This document shows, piece after piece, positions 17,208-25,780 of a DNA stretch of 64,000 nucleotides (its first letter is position 1; each line of letters begins with the position of its first letter). The notes beneath the pieces were generated by a model. That model was not told where the DNA came from, did no database searches, and worked only from the letters and a program-made list of their open reading frames with translations. Origin of the DNA: an uncultured Flavobacteriales bacterium (GTDB taxonomy: Bacteria; Bacteroidota; Bacteroidia; Flavobacteriales; UBA1820); the NCBI GenBank assembly GCA_938023515.1, contig CALJDR010000085.1:1-64000 (forward strand), written 5' to 3'. The translations under genes and the position numbers were made by a program.

Positions 17208-17915
17208 TTAAAACATCGGCACTTCCATCAGCAGAACCTTGGATTTTTCCAGAGCCTCCACTTCTATGGCATCGACGTCCCAGATGCCTATACCGTCACG
17301 ACGGGAAAGCGTCTCTCCGGCTACTTTGATGCTTCCTTCGATCACGAACACATACACGCCGTGACCTTCCTGGTGAAGCTTGTAGCCGGCCTTTACGCCC
17401 TTATCCAGCTCACCCATCGAAAACCAGGCATCCTGGCGGATCGCAGCCGGGGTTTCCCCGTCCGGAGAAAGGAAGAGCGAGAACTCGTTCTTTTTCATCA
17501 GCGGGCGGATATCGAAATTATTGTATTTCGGCGGGGTATCCTTATCACGCGGGAACACCCATATCTGCAGGAAGCCTACCGGTTCCTTGTCGCTGCCGTT
17601 GTATTCGCTGTGGAAAATGCCGCTTCCGGCACTCATCACCTGTATATCGCCCACTGTTATGGTCTGCTGGTTCTGTACGCTGTCCCCATGTTTCAGGTAA
17701 CCCGTAAGGGGAATGGAGATCACCTCCATATTCTGGTGGGGATGCGTATCGAATCCTTTTGAAGGGGCCACCGTATCGTCGTTCAGCACCCGAAGTGCAC
17801 CGAAATGCACCCGGGAAGGATTGTAATAATCGGCAAAACTGAAAGTATGGTGGGTTTTGAGCCATCCATGGTCGAAATAACCCCGCGAAGCAGCCTTATC
17901 AATAATCGTTTTCAT
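17208..17915 (-). CDS. Pirin-family cupin protein (YhaK/YhhW type)
   Basis: A 235-residue bicupin of the pirin family; bacterial members such as YhhW have quercetin 2,3-dioxygenase activity, the natural role is unclear. The N-terminal cupin shows the metal-binding pattern GFDTHPHQNMEV with the two His, and a later Glu/His block (GSGIFHSEYNG). Typical family start DKAASRGYFDHGWLKTHHTFSFADYY is visible across residues 6-31. Full length, monocistronic, divergent from yebC. Confidence 0.93.
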   Translation of the reverse strand: MKTIIDKAASRGYFDHGWLKTHHTFSFADYYNPSRVHFGALRVLNDDTVAPSKGFDTHPHQNMEVISIPLTGYLKHGDSVQNQQTITVGDIQVMSAGSGIFHSEYNGSDKEPVGFLQIWVFPRDKDTPPKYNNFDIRPLMKKNEFSLFLSPDGETPAAIRQDAWFSMGELDKGVKAGYKLHQEGHGVYVFVIEGSIKVAGETLSRRDGIGIWDVDAIEVEALEKSKVLLMEVPMF

Positions 17916-18037
17916 AATTAAATCTCCTTTATTTTGGTTTGGTTATCTATCAAAGTTACGAATTTTTCCCCGAAAATCCAAACGATCGCCCCGCACATAA
18001 AAACCGGGCCTTGGAGACAGCCAAAAGAATTTTTAGC

Positions 18038-18045
18038 TATCTTTG
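18038..18045 (+). promoter_or_regulatory. -7 promoter box of yebC
   Basis: TATCTTTG matches TAnnTTTG, 46 bases before the yebC start. A TTGG at 18011 is a possible -33 box but lies 23 bases off, slightly far. Confidence 0.5.
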
Positions 18046-18091
18046 CATTCATCAATACAGTTACCGTTCTACACAAAGAATAAACAATAAA

Positions 18092-18799
18092 ATGGGAAGA
18101 GCATTCGAATACCGCAAAGCTACCAAGCTCAAACGCTGGGCTAACATGAGCAAGACCTTTACCCGTATCGGCAAGGAGATCACCATGGCTGTCAAGGAGT
18201 CCGGGGACAATCCCAAGAGCAATCTGCGCCTGCGTATGGCCATCCAGAACGCCAAAACGGCCAACATGCCGAAGGACAACATCGAACGTGCCATCAAAAA
18301 AGCTACCAGCAAGGACCAGGCAGACTATAAGGAAGTCGTTTATGAAGGATACGCCCCCCACGGCATCGCCGTACTGATCGAAACAGCGACGGACAACCAC
18401 GTACGTACGGTGGCCAATATCCGGAGCATCTTCAACAAATACGGCGGTACGCTCGGTACTTCCGGCTCGGTCGATTTTATGTTCGAACGCAAGTGCTTCA
18501 TCAAGATCGAGAAACCCGAAATGGATGTGGAAGAGCTCGAACTCGAACTGATCGATTACGGCGCCGAAGAGGTGTTCGCCGATGAAGAGGGCGTGATGAT
18601 ATACGGGGCTTTCGCTGATTTCGGCGCCCTGAACGCCGCTGTCGAGGAACGCGGACTGACGGTGACCACCACTGGCTTCGAGCGTGTGCCGGTAGATCTG
18701 AAGGAGCTCTCCGACGAGGAGAAAGCCGATGTGGAGCAGATAATCGAAAAGCTCGAGGAGGACGACGACGTACAGTACGTTTTTACCAATATGCAGTAA
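18092..18799 (+). CDS. yebC: YebC/PmpR family protein (TACO1 family)
   Basis: A 235-residue member of the YebC/PmpR family, known as a DNA-binding regulator in some bacteria and as a translation factor relieving polyproline stalling in others. Starts with the family signature MGRAFEYRKATKLKRWANMSK, and has ESGGDN-like and NMPKDNIERAIKKA blocks. The ATG at 18092 was chosen because the family starts exactly there; the longer open frame to 17939 is promoter and leader. The acidic C-terminus (EEDDDVQYVFTNM) is normal. Followed by a strong terminator. Confidence 0.95.
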   Translation: MGRAFEYRKATKLKRWANMSKTFTRIGKEITMAVKESGDNPKSNLRLRMAIQNAKTANMPKDNIERAIKKATSKDQADYKEVVYEGYAPHGIAVLIETATDNHVRTVANIRSIFNKYGGTLGTSGSVDFMFERKCFIKIEKPEMDVEELELELIDYGAEEVFADEEGVMIYGAFADFGALNAAVEERGLTVTTTGFERVPVDLKELSDEEKADVEQIIEKLEEDDDVQYVFTNMQ

Positions 18800-18819
18800 C
18801 GAATATTCCGGATACAACC

Positions 18820-18856
18820 ACCCTCTTTGAACGGACTCGTTCAGGGAGGGTTTTTT
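18820..18856 (+). terminator. Terminator of yebC
   Basis: A stem of 13 pairs (11 Watson-Crick, two G-T) between ACCCTCTTTGAAC and GTTCAGGGAGGGT with loop GGACTC, then six T. Because this hairpin spans 18820-18851, the next gene must begin after it, which fixes the queE start at 18878 and not at 18827. Confidence 0.9.
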
Positions 18857-18877
18857 ATCCGCAGACAGGAAAAAGAC

Positions 18878-19495
18878 ATGAATACGGATACCCCGAAAGA
18901 CCGGATGCTCCCCGTGATGGAGCACTTCTATACCCTGCAGGGCGAAGGTTGCTTCAGTGGTCAGGCGGCTTATTTCATCCGCCTGGCTGGCTGCGACGTA
19001 CGGTGTCCCTGGTGTGACGTAAAAGAGAGCTGGACCGCGACCAAGGAGCAATGGACCGACATCCGTGCCCTTATCGACCAAATTCCCGGTCAGGCCCCTA
19101 TCGCAGTAGTGACCGGCGGGGAACCCCTGCTCCGCGATCTGGACGAACTGACGGCTCTGTTGCAGGCCAAGGGATTGCGCACCCACCTGGAAACCTCCGG
19201 AAGCCGCGCCCTGTCGGGGCATTGGGACTGGATATGCGTATCGCCCAAAGAAGCTAAAGTCCCCACCGAAGAAACCCTCTCCCGGGCAGACGAACTGAAA
19301 ATGGTCATTTCCGGCCCGGACGATCTTCGGCAGGCCGAACGCTATGCTGCCCAGACAAAAGAAGGGTGTGTCCTGCTGCTTCAGGCCGAATGGGATCGGC
19401 GGAAAGAAGTGACCCCTCTGCTGACCGAATACATCAAGTCGCATCCCCGGTGGCGGGCGTCTGTCCAGATACACAAGTACATGGATATTCCCTGA
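18878..19495 (+). CDS. queE: 7-carboxy-7-deazaguanine synthase
   Basis: Radical-SAM enzyme of queuosine synthesis that contracts 6-carboxytetrahydropterin to 7-carboxy-7-deazaguanine. The 205-residue product has the cluster motif CDVRCPWC (Cys39, Cys43, Cys46; CX3CX2C) preceded by YTLQGEGCFSGQAAYFIRLAGC, typical of QueE; VTGGEPLL binds SAM. The start follows a terminator hairpin and a purine-rich site. Short C-terminal part (TEYIKSHPRWRASVQIHKYMDIP) with the family ending. Other que genes are not in this window. Confidence 0.93.
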   Translation: MNTDTPKDRMLPVMEHFYTLQGEGCFSGQAAYFIRLAGCDVRCPWCDVKESWTATKEQWTDIRALIDQIPGQAPIAVVTGGEPLLRDLDELTALLQAKGLRTHLETSGSRALSGHWDWICVSPKEAKVPTEETLSRADELKMVISGPDDLRQAERYAAQTKEGCVLLLQAEWDRRKEVTPLLTEYIKSHPRWRASVQIHKYMDIP

Positions 19496-19503
19496 CCCCT
19501 ATC

Positions 19504-19536
19504 AAAAAAGCCTTCCGGATTCCGGAAGGCTTTTTT
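19504..19536. terminator. Two-way terminator between queE and psd
   Basis: AAAAAAGCCTTCCGG at 19504-19518 pairs with its full complement at 19522-19536; the A run on one side and T run on the other let it serve both convergent genes. Confidence 0.93.
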
Positions 19537-19552
19537 GTAAACTGTATTTATT

Positions 19553-20233
19553 TTATTCTTTCGTCTCTTTCTCGGCGATCACGGTCTCCCCGCCGCGGAC
19601 TTTCTGTCCCAGGGATACGCATACCTTAAAATCGAGAGGCACCAGCACATCCACCCGGGACCCGAATTTAATGAATCCCGAGTCGGCCCCGCGGCCCACA
19701 TGCTGCCCTACCATCGCATAGTTCACGATCCGGCGGGCCATCGCCCCGGCCACCTGACGGTAAAGGATCTTCCCAAGCAGGGTATTGTTCACTACGACCG
19801 TTGTCCGTTCGTTCTCCAGGGACGACTTAGGGCTCCAGGCGACGAGTTTTTTACCCGGATGGTACTTTGAATACTCGACCATCCCGCTCACCGGATACCG
19901 TGTCACATGGACGTTGGTCGGCGACATGAACACCGATATCTGGCGCATCGGCCCGTTGAAGTATTCCGTTTCCTGTACTTGTTCAATCACTACGACTTTC
20001 CCATCCACCGGAGAATATACTTGCGTATCCTTAGGCTGGATAGCATACCGGCGCGGATTGCGGAAGAAAGTGGAAACCAATATGTAACTTATGGATGTTA
20101 CGGCGAGTACCGAAAGAAATACCCATTGCGCCTTGACATACTGGAATGTCAGTACATTTACCAGTACCAGCACGGCAAAAATGAAGAGCAGGATGCTTTT
20201 TCCTTCGCGGTGTATCTTGAACCTCATACTCAT
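19553..20233 (-). CDS. psd: Phosphatidylserine decarboxylase proenzyme
   Basis: Forms phosphatidylethanolamine from phosphatidylserine at the inner membrane. The 226-residue short type has an N-terminal hydrophobic segment (about 13-55) and the self-cleavage site FGSRVDV, where Ser192 becomes the pyruvoyl group of the alpha chain. YSPVDGKVV and PTNVHVTRYPVSG blocks are typical. Start at 20233 overlaps the cdsA stop (ATGA); a second ATG two codons on is also possible. Last gene of rsfS-ftsH-cdsA-psd. Confidence 0.93.
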   Translation of the reverse strand: MSMRFKIHREGKSILLFIFAVLVLVNVLTFQYVKAQWVFLSVLAVTSISYILVSTFFRNPRRYAIQPKDTQVYSPVDGKVVVIEQVQETEYFNGPMRQISVFMSPTNVHVTRYPVSGMVEYSKYHPGKKLVAWSPKSSLENERTTVVVNNTLLGKILYRQVAGAMARRIVNYAMVGQHVGRGADSGFIKFGSRVDVLVPLDFKVCVSLGQKVRGGETVIAEKETKE

Positions 20234-21090
20234 GACAGATACAGGAACGTATAGATGAACGGTATGCTCATGATGAAACTATCCAGCCTGTCCAGCATTC
20301 CACCGTGGCCCGGCATGATACGCCCGGAATCCTTGACCCCGGCCAGCCGCTTGAACATCGATTCGACCAGATCGCCCACGACCCCCATAATGCTGACGAT
20401 CACCGCGATCACCATCCACTCGACTAGCGTAAGGGTATCGGGGAACACCTGGAAAAGCACATAACCGCATAGTAAGGTGAAAACCACCCCGCCGACGAAC
20501 CCTTCCACCGTTTTCTTCGGGGAAATACGCTCCATCAGTTTGTGGCGCCCGAAGGCTATACCGCACAGGTAAGCGAACGTGTCGCTCACCCACGTGAGGA
20601 TGAATATGCCCAGCGGTATGCGGAAATTATATATGTTTCCTTCCGTATAGGGCACGTACAGCGCCAACGCAAAGGGCATCGTGATATAAACGAATGTGAG
20701 AAACGCTTTCCCCAGATCGGATACGGCATTATCCTTGCCGCGCAGCAGTTCGATCAAAAACAGCAGGAACAGGAGAGGGATCAGCAGCACCTTCAGCGCC
20801 GAATCGAATTCCACGTGGGGAATATAGCCCTGCGAAAAGGCCACCGATATCAGGGCCAACAGATGGATAACCACCAACGAGACCTTCAGGCTGCGGCTGC
20901 GCAGGGAGAGCAAGCGGAAATATTCGTAGATACAAACAGCCGAGGCCAGGAACATAAAAGTAAAGTACACCGAAGCTCCGGCCAGTATGCAGCCTACCAA
21001 CAGCAGGACATATACCGCACCTGCCACCGCCCTGACGGATACGGAAGCCGCTGCAAATTTTTGTCTGATGTCTTTTTTATTGCCGTTCAA
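20230..21090 (-). CDS. cdsA: Phosphatidate cytidylyltransferase
   Basis: Makes CDP-diacylglycerol from phosphatidate and CTP, the step before phosphatidylserine. 286 residues with about seven or eight membrane segments. The CdsA signature is near the C-terminus: SDTFAYLCGIAFGRHKL, then SPKKTVEGFVGG, and GDLVESMFKR with the metal-binding acidic residues. Overlaps psd by four bases, so the two phospholipid steps are made together. 57 bases downstream of ftsH. Confidence 0.95.
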   Translation of the reverse strand: MNGNKKDIRQKFAAASVSVRAVAGAVYVLLLVGCILAGASVYFTFMFLASAVCIYEYFRLLSLRSRSLKVSLVVIHLLALISVAFSQGYIPHVEFDSALKVLLIPLLFLLFLIELLRGKDNAVSDLGKAFLTFVYITMPFALALYVPYTEGNIYNFRIPLGIFILTWVSDTFAYLCGIAFGRHKLMERISPKKTVEGFVGGVVFTLLCGYVLFQVFPDTLTLVEWMVIAVIVSIMGVVGDLVESMFKRLAGVKDSGRIMPGHGGMLDRLDSFIMSIPFIYTFLYLS

Positions 21091-21147
21091 GGCGCGCTGT
21101 CATATTTAGGGCAAAAGTACGAAAATCGGCCCAATTAACGCCCTGTT

Positions 21148-23199
21148 TTACGGCTTTTGTTCCTCATTTTTCAAAGAATCCCCTTCGGTGCGATCCTCTT
21201 GTGCAGGCATGGCATTCTCCCCGCCTTTATTGGACTGAGGCTCGGGCGATACGGCTGCTTTCTCTTCTTTCAGGCCGTCTTCCACATCCATGAAAGGGCG
21301 CGGGCCGAATACCTCGACCAGGTCTTCCTTGAATATCACCTCCCGTTCGAGCAGCATTTCTGCCAGACGGGTGAGCTTTTCCTTGTTGTCCGACAGGATC
21401 TTCAGGGCGCGCTGGTACTGATCCTCGATGAGCTTGGATATCTCCTCGTCGATCACCTGCGCCGTTTTTTCGCTGTAAGGCTTGGTAAAGCCATAGTCGC
21501 GCTGGCCTGTGGAATCATAATAGGTAACGTTGCCGATCTTTTCGTTCAGCCCGTATACGGTGACCATAGCCATTGCCTGCCGGCTGACTTTTTCCAGGTC
21601 GGAAAGCGCTCCGGTGGATATTTTGCCGAACATGATCTGTTCCGAGGCGCGGCCGCCCAACGTAGCGCACATTTCATCGAGTATCTGATCGGCCGTAGTG
21701 AGCTGCCGTTCTTCCGGCAGATACCAGGCCGCACCGAGCGACTGCCCGCGCGGTACAATGGTCACCTTGACCAGCGGAGAAGCATACCGCGTAAGCCAGC
21801 TTACCGTAGCATGCCCCGCCTCGTGGAAGGCGATCGCCCGCTTTTCTTCCGGCGTGATGATTCGGGAGCGTTTTTCCAACCCGCCGATAATACGGTCGAC
21901 TGCCGAAAGGAAGTCTTCCTTGTCTACCGCGTCCTTATTGCGGCGGGCAGCGATAAGGGCTGCCTCGTTGCAGACGTTAGCGATATCCGCCCCGGAAAAT
22001 CCGGGCGTCTGGCGTGCCAGGAACGATATATCGAGCCCTTCGGCCAGTTTCAGGGGCCTGAGATGCACTTTGAATATCGCCTCGCGTTCGTTCAGGTCGG
22101 GCAGGTCGACGTATATCTGACGGTCGAAACGTCCGGCACGTAGCAGTGCCTTGTCCAGAATGTCCGCCCGGTTGGTAGCCGCCAGCACGATTACGTTGGT
22201 ATCCGTCTGGAAACCGTCCATCTCTGTCAGGAGCTGGTTCAGGGTATTTTCCCGCTCGTCGTTCGATCCCGTCATGGCATTCTTGCCGCGGGCGCGCCCG
22301 ATCGCGTCTATTTCGTCGATAAAGATGATGGACGGGGATTTTTCTTTCGCCTGCTTGAACAGGTCGCGCACACGCGAAGCCCCCACGCCGACGAACATCT
22401 CCACGAAGTCCGAACCCGAAAGCGAGAAGAAAGGCACACTCGCCTCCCCGGCGATAGCCTTGGCCAGCAAGGTTTTACCAGTTCCCGGAGGGCCTACCAG
22501 AAGGGCACCCTTGGGTATCTTTCCGCCCAGGCGGGTGTATTTAGTCGGTTCCCGCAGGAAGCTGACGATCTCCTGCAGCTCTTCCTTGGCGCCTTCCAGC
22601 CCGGCTACGTTCTCGAACGTCACTTTGATCCGGTCGTTCTCGTCGAATACGCGGGCTTTGCTCTTCCCGATATTGAATATCTGGCTGCCTCCTCCGCCAC
22701 CGCCGCCGGCCATCCGGCGCATCATCCAGACGAAGAAAACGATCATCAGGATCAGCGGAAGCCATGCAAAAAGGTCGCCGAAGAACGAATTGGGAACTTC
22801 TTTGCGAAGGGGTATGTCGAGGTTGTGCGCGTCGGCCACTTCGTTGAACGTTTTCTCAAAATTCGCCGCATCGACGAACACCACCTTGAACTGGGGGCCT
22901 TTGGCCTGTCCGGAACCGTATGTCTTGGGAAGGTCCTTGTACTTATCGGATTTCAGGGCCTCGTCGGTCAGGTAGATATTGGCGTAGTCCTTGTTGAAGA
23001 TCACCACTTCCTTTACCTCGCCCGACGGCATGACCGTATCGAAGAATTCTTTCTGGGATATTTCTTTCGGCTTGGCATCGCTGCTGTAGAAATACTCGAT
23101 ACCGAATATCACTACGATGATCAGCGCCGATATCCACCAAAATCCCAAAGGCGAACGTCCGCCTGTATTTATATTGCTTGTAGGTTTCTTTTGTTCCAT
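21148..23199 (-). CDS. ftsH: ATP-dependent zinc metalloprotease FtsH
   Basis: Membrane-bound AAA+ protease of 683 residues that degrades membrane and short-lived proteins. Two membrane segments (about 20-40 and 140-160) enclose a periplasmic domain; a Gly-rich stretch (GGGGGGGS) follows. Walker A GPPGTGKT lies near residue 233, Walker B IIFIDEIDAIG, SRH-type arginines in NRADILDKALLRAGRFDR, and the zinc site HEAGH at 459-463. The C-terminal tail is acidic and Glu/Gln/Lys-rich. Second gene of the rsfS operon. Confidence 0.97.
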   Translation of the reverse strand: MEQKKPTSNINTGGRSPLGFWWISALIIVVIFGIEYFYSSDAKPKEISQKEFFDTVMPSGEVKEVVIFNKDYANIYLTDEALKSDKYKDLPKTYGSGQAKGPQFKVVFVDAANFEKTFNEVADAHNLDIPLRKEVPNSFFGDLFAWLPLILMIVFFVWMMRRMAGGGGGGGSQIFNIGKSKARVFDENDRIKVTFENVAGLEGAKEELQEIVSFLREPTKYTRLGGKIPKGALLVGPPGTGKTLLAKAIAGEASVPFFSLSGSDFVEMFVGVGASRVRDLFKQAKEKSPSIIFIDEIDAIGRARGKNAMTGSNDERENTLNQLLTEMDGFQTDTNVIVLAATNRADILDKALLRAGRFDRQIYVDLPDLNEREAIFKVHLRPLKLAEGLDISFLARQTPGFSGADIANVCNEAALIAARRNKDAVDKEDFLSAVDRIIGGLEKRSRIITPEEKRAIAFHEAGHATVSWLTRYASPLVKVTIVPRGQSLGAAWYLPEERQLTTADQILDEMCATLGGRASEQIMFGKISTGALSDLEKVSRQAMAMVTVYGLNEKIGNVTYYDSTGQRDYGFTKPYSEKTAQVIDEEISKLIEDQYQRALKILSDNKEKLTRLAEMLLEREVIFKEDLVEVFGPRPFMDVEDGLKEEKAAVSPEPQSNKGGENAMPAQEDRTEGDSLKNEEQKP

Positions 23200-23245
23200 T
23201 CTTAGTTTTTTCCGTTAAAAATCAGGTCCGGGTCTTTCCGCGGGA

Positions 23246-23611
23246 TCATTCCTCTATGCGCGTTGTCTTAGCATCTCCCCACAGGGATTCCAGGTCGTAG
23301 AACTGACGCGTAGACTCCTGGAATACATGTACGACGATATCGGAATAATCCATCAGCACCCACTGCGAATTTTCCGCGCCTTCTACGTGCCAGGGATGTT
23401 CCTTGAGCGAACGGGATACCTGTCTTTCGACGAACCCGACGATGGAGTTCACATGGGTGGAGGAATTACCGGTGCATATTATGAAATAACTGCACACGGC
23501 GGATTCTATCCCCCGCAGGTCCATCAGCACGATGTCCTGTGCCTTGATCTCGGAAAGTTCGTGAAGGATTGCGGATAGCAAATCGTCAGTAGATACTGTT
23601 TTTTTTATCAT
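23246..23611 (-). CDS. rsfS: Ribosomal silencing factor RsfS
   Basis: A 121-residue RsfS/Iojap protein, which binds L14 and blocks joining of the subunits when nutrients are scarce. Conserved features: the LSAILHELSEIKAQDIVLMDLRGI opening, SYFIICTGNSSTHV, and WVLMDYSDIVVHVFQESTRQFYDLESLWGDA. Full length. First gene of the operon with ftsH, cdsA and psd. Divergent from birA. Confidence 0.95.
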   Translation of the reverse strand: MIKKTVSTDDLLSAILHELSEIKAQDIVLMDLRGIESAVCSYFIICTGNSSTHVNSIVGFVERQVSRSLKEHPWHVEGAENSQWVLMDYSDIVVHVFQESTRQFYDLESLWGDAKTTRIEE

Positions 23612-23685
23612 TTAATTTGATTAGTTTTGGCAATTGGCAAATTTAATGAAATTTTGCGTGACAACGCTTAAATTAATAAAACATT

Positions 23686-24438
23686 ATGAGAACGGATAAC
23701 GATCTGCAATACACTGTTTTGCAGCATCCGATACTGGCATCCACCAATACCCACCTGATCAATATGCTCGCCTCGGGCGAGCCTGTCGAGGAGTTCACCG
23801 TAGTCATTACCGAGGAACAGACCTCCGGCCGGGGACAGGGTTCCAACCGGTGGAGCAGCCAGGGGGGTAAAAACCTCACATTCAGCACACTTCTTCTCCC
23901 GGACATTGAAGCAAAGGATCACTTTTTCCTCAATATGTGTGTGTCGCTCGGCATACGCGAGACCGTGGAAAAATATGTGAACGACGTACAGGTGAAATGG
24001 CCCAACGACATCTACGTGGGCGACGACAAAATATGCGGCATCCTGATCGAGAGTTCCATCAAATCCGGCCGCATCGTCCGCTGTGTAGCTGGAATGGGGC
24101 TGAATGTAAATCAGGAAAAGTTCGAAGACTGGGTCCCCAACCCGACTTCCATTTATAACGCTTCGGGGGAGGAATCGGACCTGCATGAAGTCCTGGATGA
24201 GGTCATGCACCATATAGCAAAATACTATCGGGCGCTCCGGGAAGGCCGCCTGGAAGATATAAAGCAGGAATACCTGGCCCATATGTGGCGCAAGGACAAG
24301 CAGGCCGAATATCAGGACAAGGACGGCCGGTTTATCGGCACCATCCGCGGATGCGACGATACGGGATGCCTGCAGATCGAACGGGAGGACGGGACCGTAT
24401 CTGCCTATGCTTTCCGCGAAGTCAAATTCATATTATAG
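23686..24438 (+). CDS. birA: Biotin-protein ligase without DNA-binding domain
   Basis: Attaches biotin to the carrier protein of biotin-dependent carboxylases. 250 residues. The biotin/ATP motif SGRGQGSNRW (about 46-55) and KWPNDIYVGDDKICGIL (about 104-120) are present. The catalytic domain begins almost at the first residue, so there is no N-terminal helix-turn-helix: unlike E. coli BirA this protein should not be able to repress the bio genes, which lie 14 kb away. Stands alone, divergent from rsfS. Confidence 0.94.
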   Translation: MRTDNDLQYTVLQHPILASTNTHLINMLASGEPVEEFTVVITEEQTSGRGQGSNRWSSQGGKNLTFSTLLLPDIEAKDHFFLNMCVSLGIRETVEKYVNDVQVKWPNDIYVGDDKICGILIESSIKSGRIVRCVAGMGLNVNQEKFEDWVPNPTSIYNASGEESDLHEVLDEVMHHIAKYYRALREGRLEDIKQEYLAHMWRKDKQAEYQDKDGRFIGTIRGCDDTGCLQIEREDGTVSAYAFREVKFIL

Positions 24439-24491
24439 CCCGGCACTAAAAGAAAAAACCGTATTTTTGCCTATATAATCATCACCCGAAC

Positions 24492-25292
24492 ATGTCGAAA
24501 TTCGCCGCCAACCTCAAATTCCTCCGCCACCACAAGGGGCTCTCGCAGGACATTCTGGCCTTGGCGCTCGACCTGAAACGCACCACCCTGAGCAGTTACG
24601 AGAACGATTTGGCCCAGCCGAACCTCGAATTGCTCGACCGGATCGCCGCCCATTTCGGGGTGAACATCGATACTCTGCTGCGCACGGACATGTCCGAATT
24701 GTCTTCGGAAGAGCTGGAGGACGCCTTGCGGGGGGAGGCGCCGGACATCGCCGGCCGCCACCTGCGGGTACTGGCCACCAGCGTATCGGCCGACAACGAA
24801 GAAAACGTGGAAGTCGTCCCGGCTGCGGCCCGTGCGGGATATGTGGCCGGATATGCCGACCCGGAATTCATCGCTTCCCTCCCCCATATGAGCCTTCCGT
24901 TCCTCTCCCCCCAGCGCAAATACCGGGCTTTTCCCGTCATGGGCGACAGCATGCCCCCGGTGGCGCAGGGATCGTACGTAGTGGGAGAATATGCGGCCGA
25001 TTGGAACACCCTGCACAAAGGTCAGTTCGCCATCGTCGTCACCCGGGAGGACGGCATCGTATTCAAAAAAATATACCCGGACTTCCGGGAAGGGAAGATC
25101 ACCTTGTCTTCCACCAACCAGATTTACGAACCGTACGAAGTACCCATAAAGGATATTGCCGAAATATGGGCTTTCGTGGCCTATATTTCCCAGTCGGTCA
25201 TCGAGTCGGCCCTCAGCCAGGGACAGATGGAAGAGATCATCGCCGAACTCCGCCGCGACGTCTCCGCCTTAAAAAATAAAATGGGTTTTTAA
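24492..25292 (+). CDS. LexA/CI-like regulator: XRE helix-turn-helix plus S24 peptidase domain
   Basis: A 266-residue transcription regulator. Residues 5-62 form an XRE helix-turn-helix (NLKFLRHHKGLSQDILA, TLSSYEND). Residues about 110-245 form an S24 self-cleaving domain with Ser153 in VMGDSMPP and Lys192 or Lys193 in GIVFKKI as the catalytic dyad, and an Ala-Gly pair (115-116, RAGY) in the place of the LexA cleavage site. The C-terminus is a short coiled coil. It could be a stress-responsive repressor. Promoter box TATTTTTG lies at 24462-24469. It is not next to the prophage. Confidence 0.88.
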   Translation: MSKFAANLKFLRHHKGLSQDILALALDLKRTTLSSYENDLAQPNLELLDRIAAHFGVNIDTLLRTDMSELSSEELEDALRGEAPDIAGRHLRVLATSVSADNEENVEVVPAAARAGYVAGYADPEFIASLPHMSLPFLSPQRKYRAFPVMGDSMPPVAQGSYVVGEYAADWNTLHKGQFAIVVTREDGIVFKKIYPDFREGKITLSSTNQIYEPYEVPIKDIAEIWAFVAYISQSVIESALSQGQMEEIIAELRRDVSALKNKMGF

Positions 25293-25780
25293 GAGTCTTT
25301 TTTACGGTTAAAAAGTATTGTTTTCCGCGTCTTTCCAGTATCTTACTTCATCCTTACGCTTTTCCGATGCCGAAAGGAAATAAGCGTATTTGCTTCGTTT
25401 TTTTATCAATTTGACTTTTCCCCCGATTATCATAACACGTAAAATTTACCAGGGAAATAAAATATCTATTTTTGTCACTCTATTCATGGAAACGCTGTTT
25501 TTTCAGCCGACAGGCTGATGAGAAAGACAGAGTTATGAAAACTGTATTAAAAACCTGGGAGACAAATCGCTAAACGATTTTTTACACCATGTCTGTAAAA
25601 CTGCAGACCTATTTCAAGCACACAATCGTACAGGCCGGAGGAGCCGTTAAAATGAAATGCATTTCTACTGCATTCTTTTATACAAACATATCGCCGACAG
25701 TATTCTGAATCGGTTTCGGCAATACAGAGGCCAGACTACCAATCCCATAAAAAGACGAACGTATTGAAAATAAATAAAGA
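25293..25780 (+). promoter_or_regulatory. Promoter and long leader of the fimbrial genes
   Basis: A gap of nearly 490 bases. A promoter is likely at TTTA (25445) plus 18 bases plus TATTTTTG (25467-25474). The leader of about 300 bases contains a hairpin TCAGCC-GACA-GGCTGA (25503-25518), a 12-codon open frame beginning ATGAAAACTG at 25534 and ending TAA at 25570-25572, and right there a 6-bp stem AAATCG/CGATTT followed by T. This arrangement recalls attenuators but the stem is weak. No gene is supported here. Confidence 0.4.

Noticed and set aside
25511..25535. CTGATGAG followed by AAAG, resembling a hammerhead ribozyme core
   Set aside because: There is no stem II between CTGATGA and GAAA and no flanking stems I and III; it is explained by the small TCAGCC/GGCTGA hairpin.
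25589..25708. 39-codon open frame in the fimbrial leader
   Set aside because: No start context, no recognisable residues, lies in a leader without codon bias.
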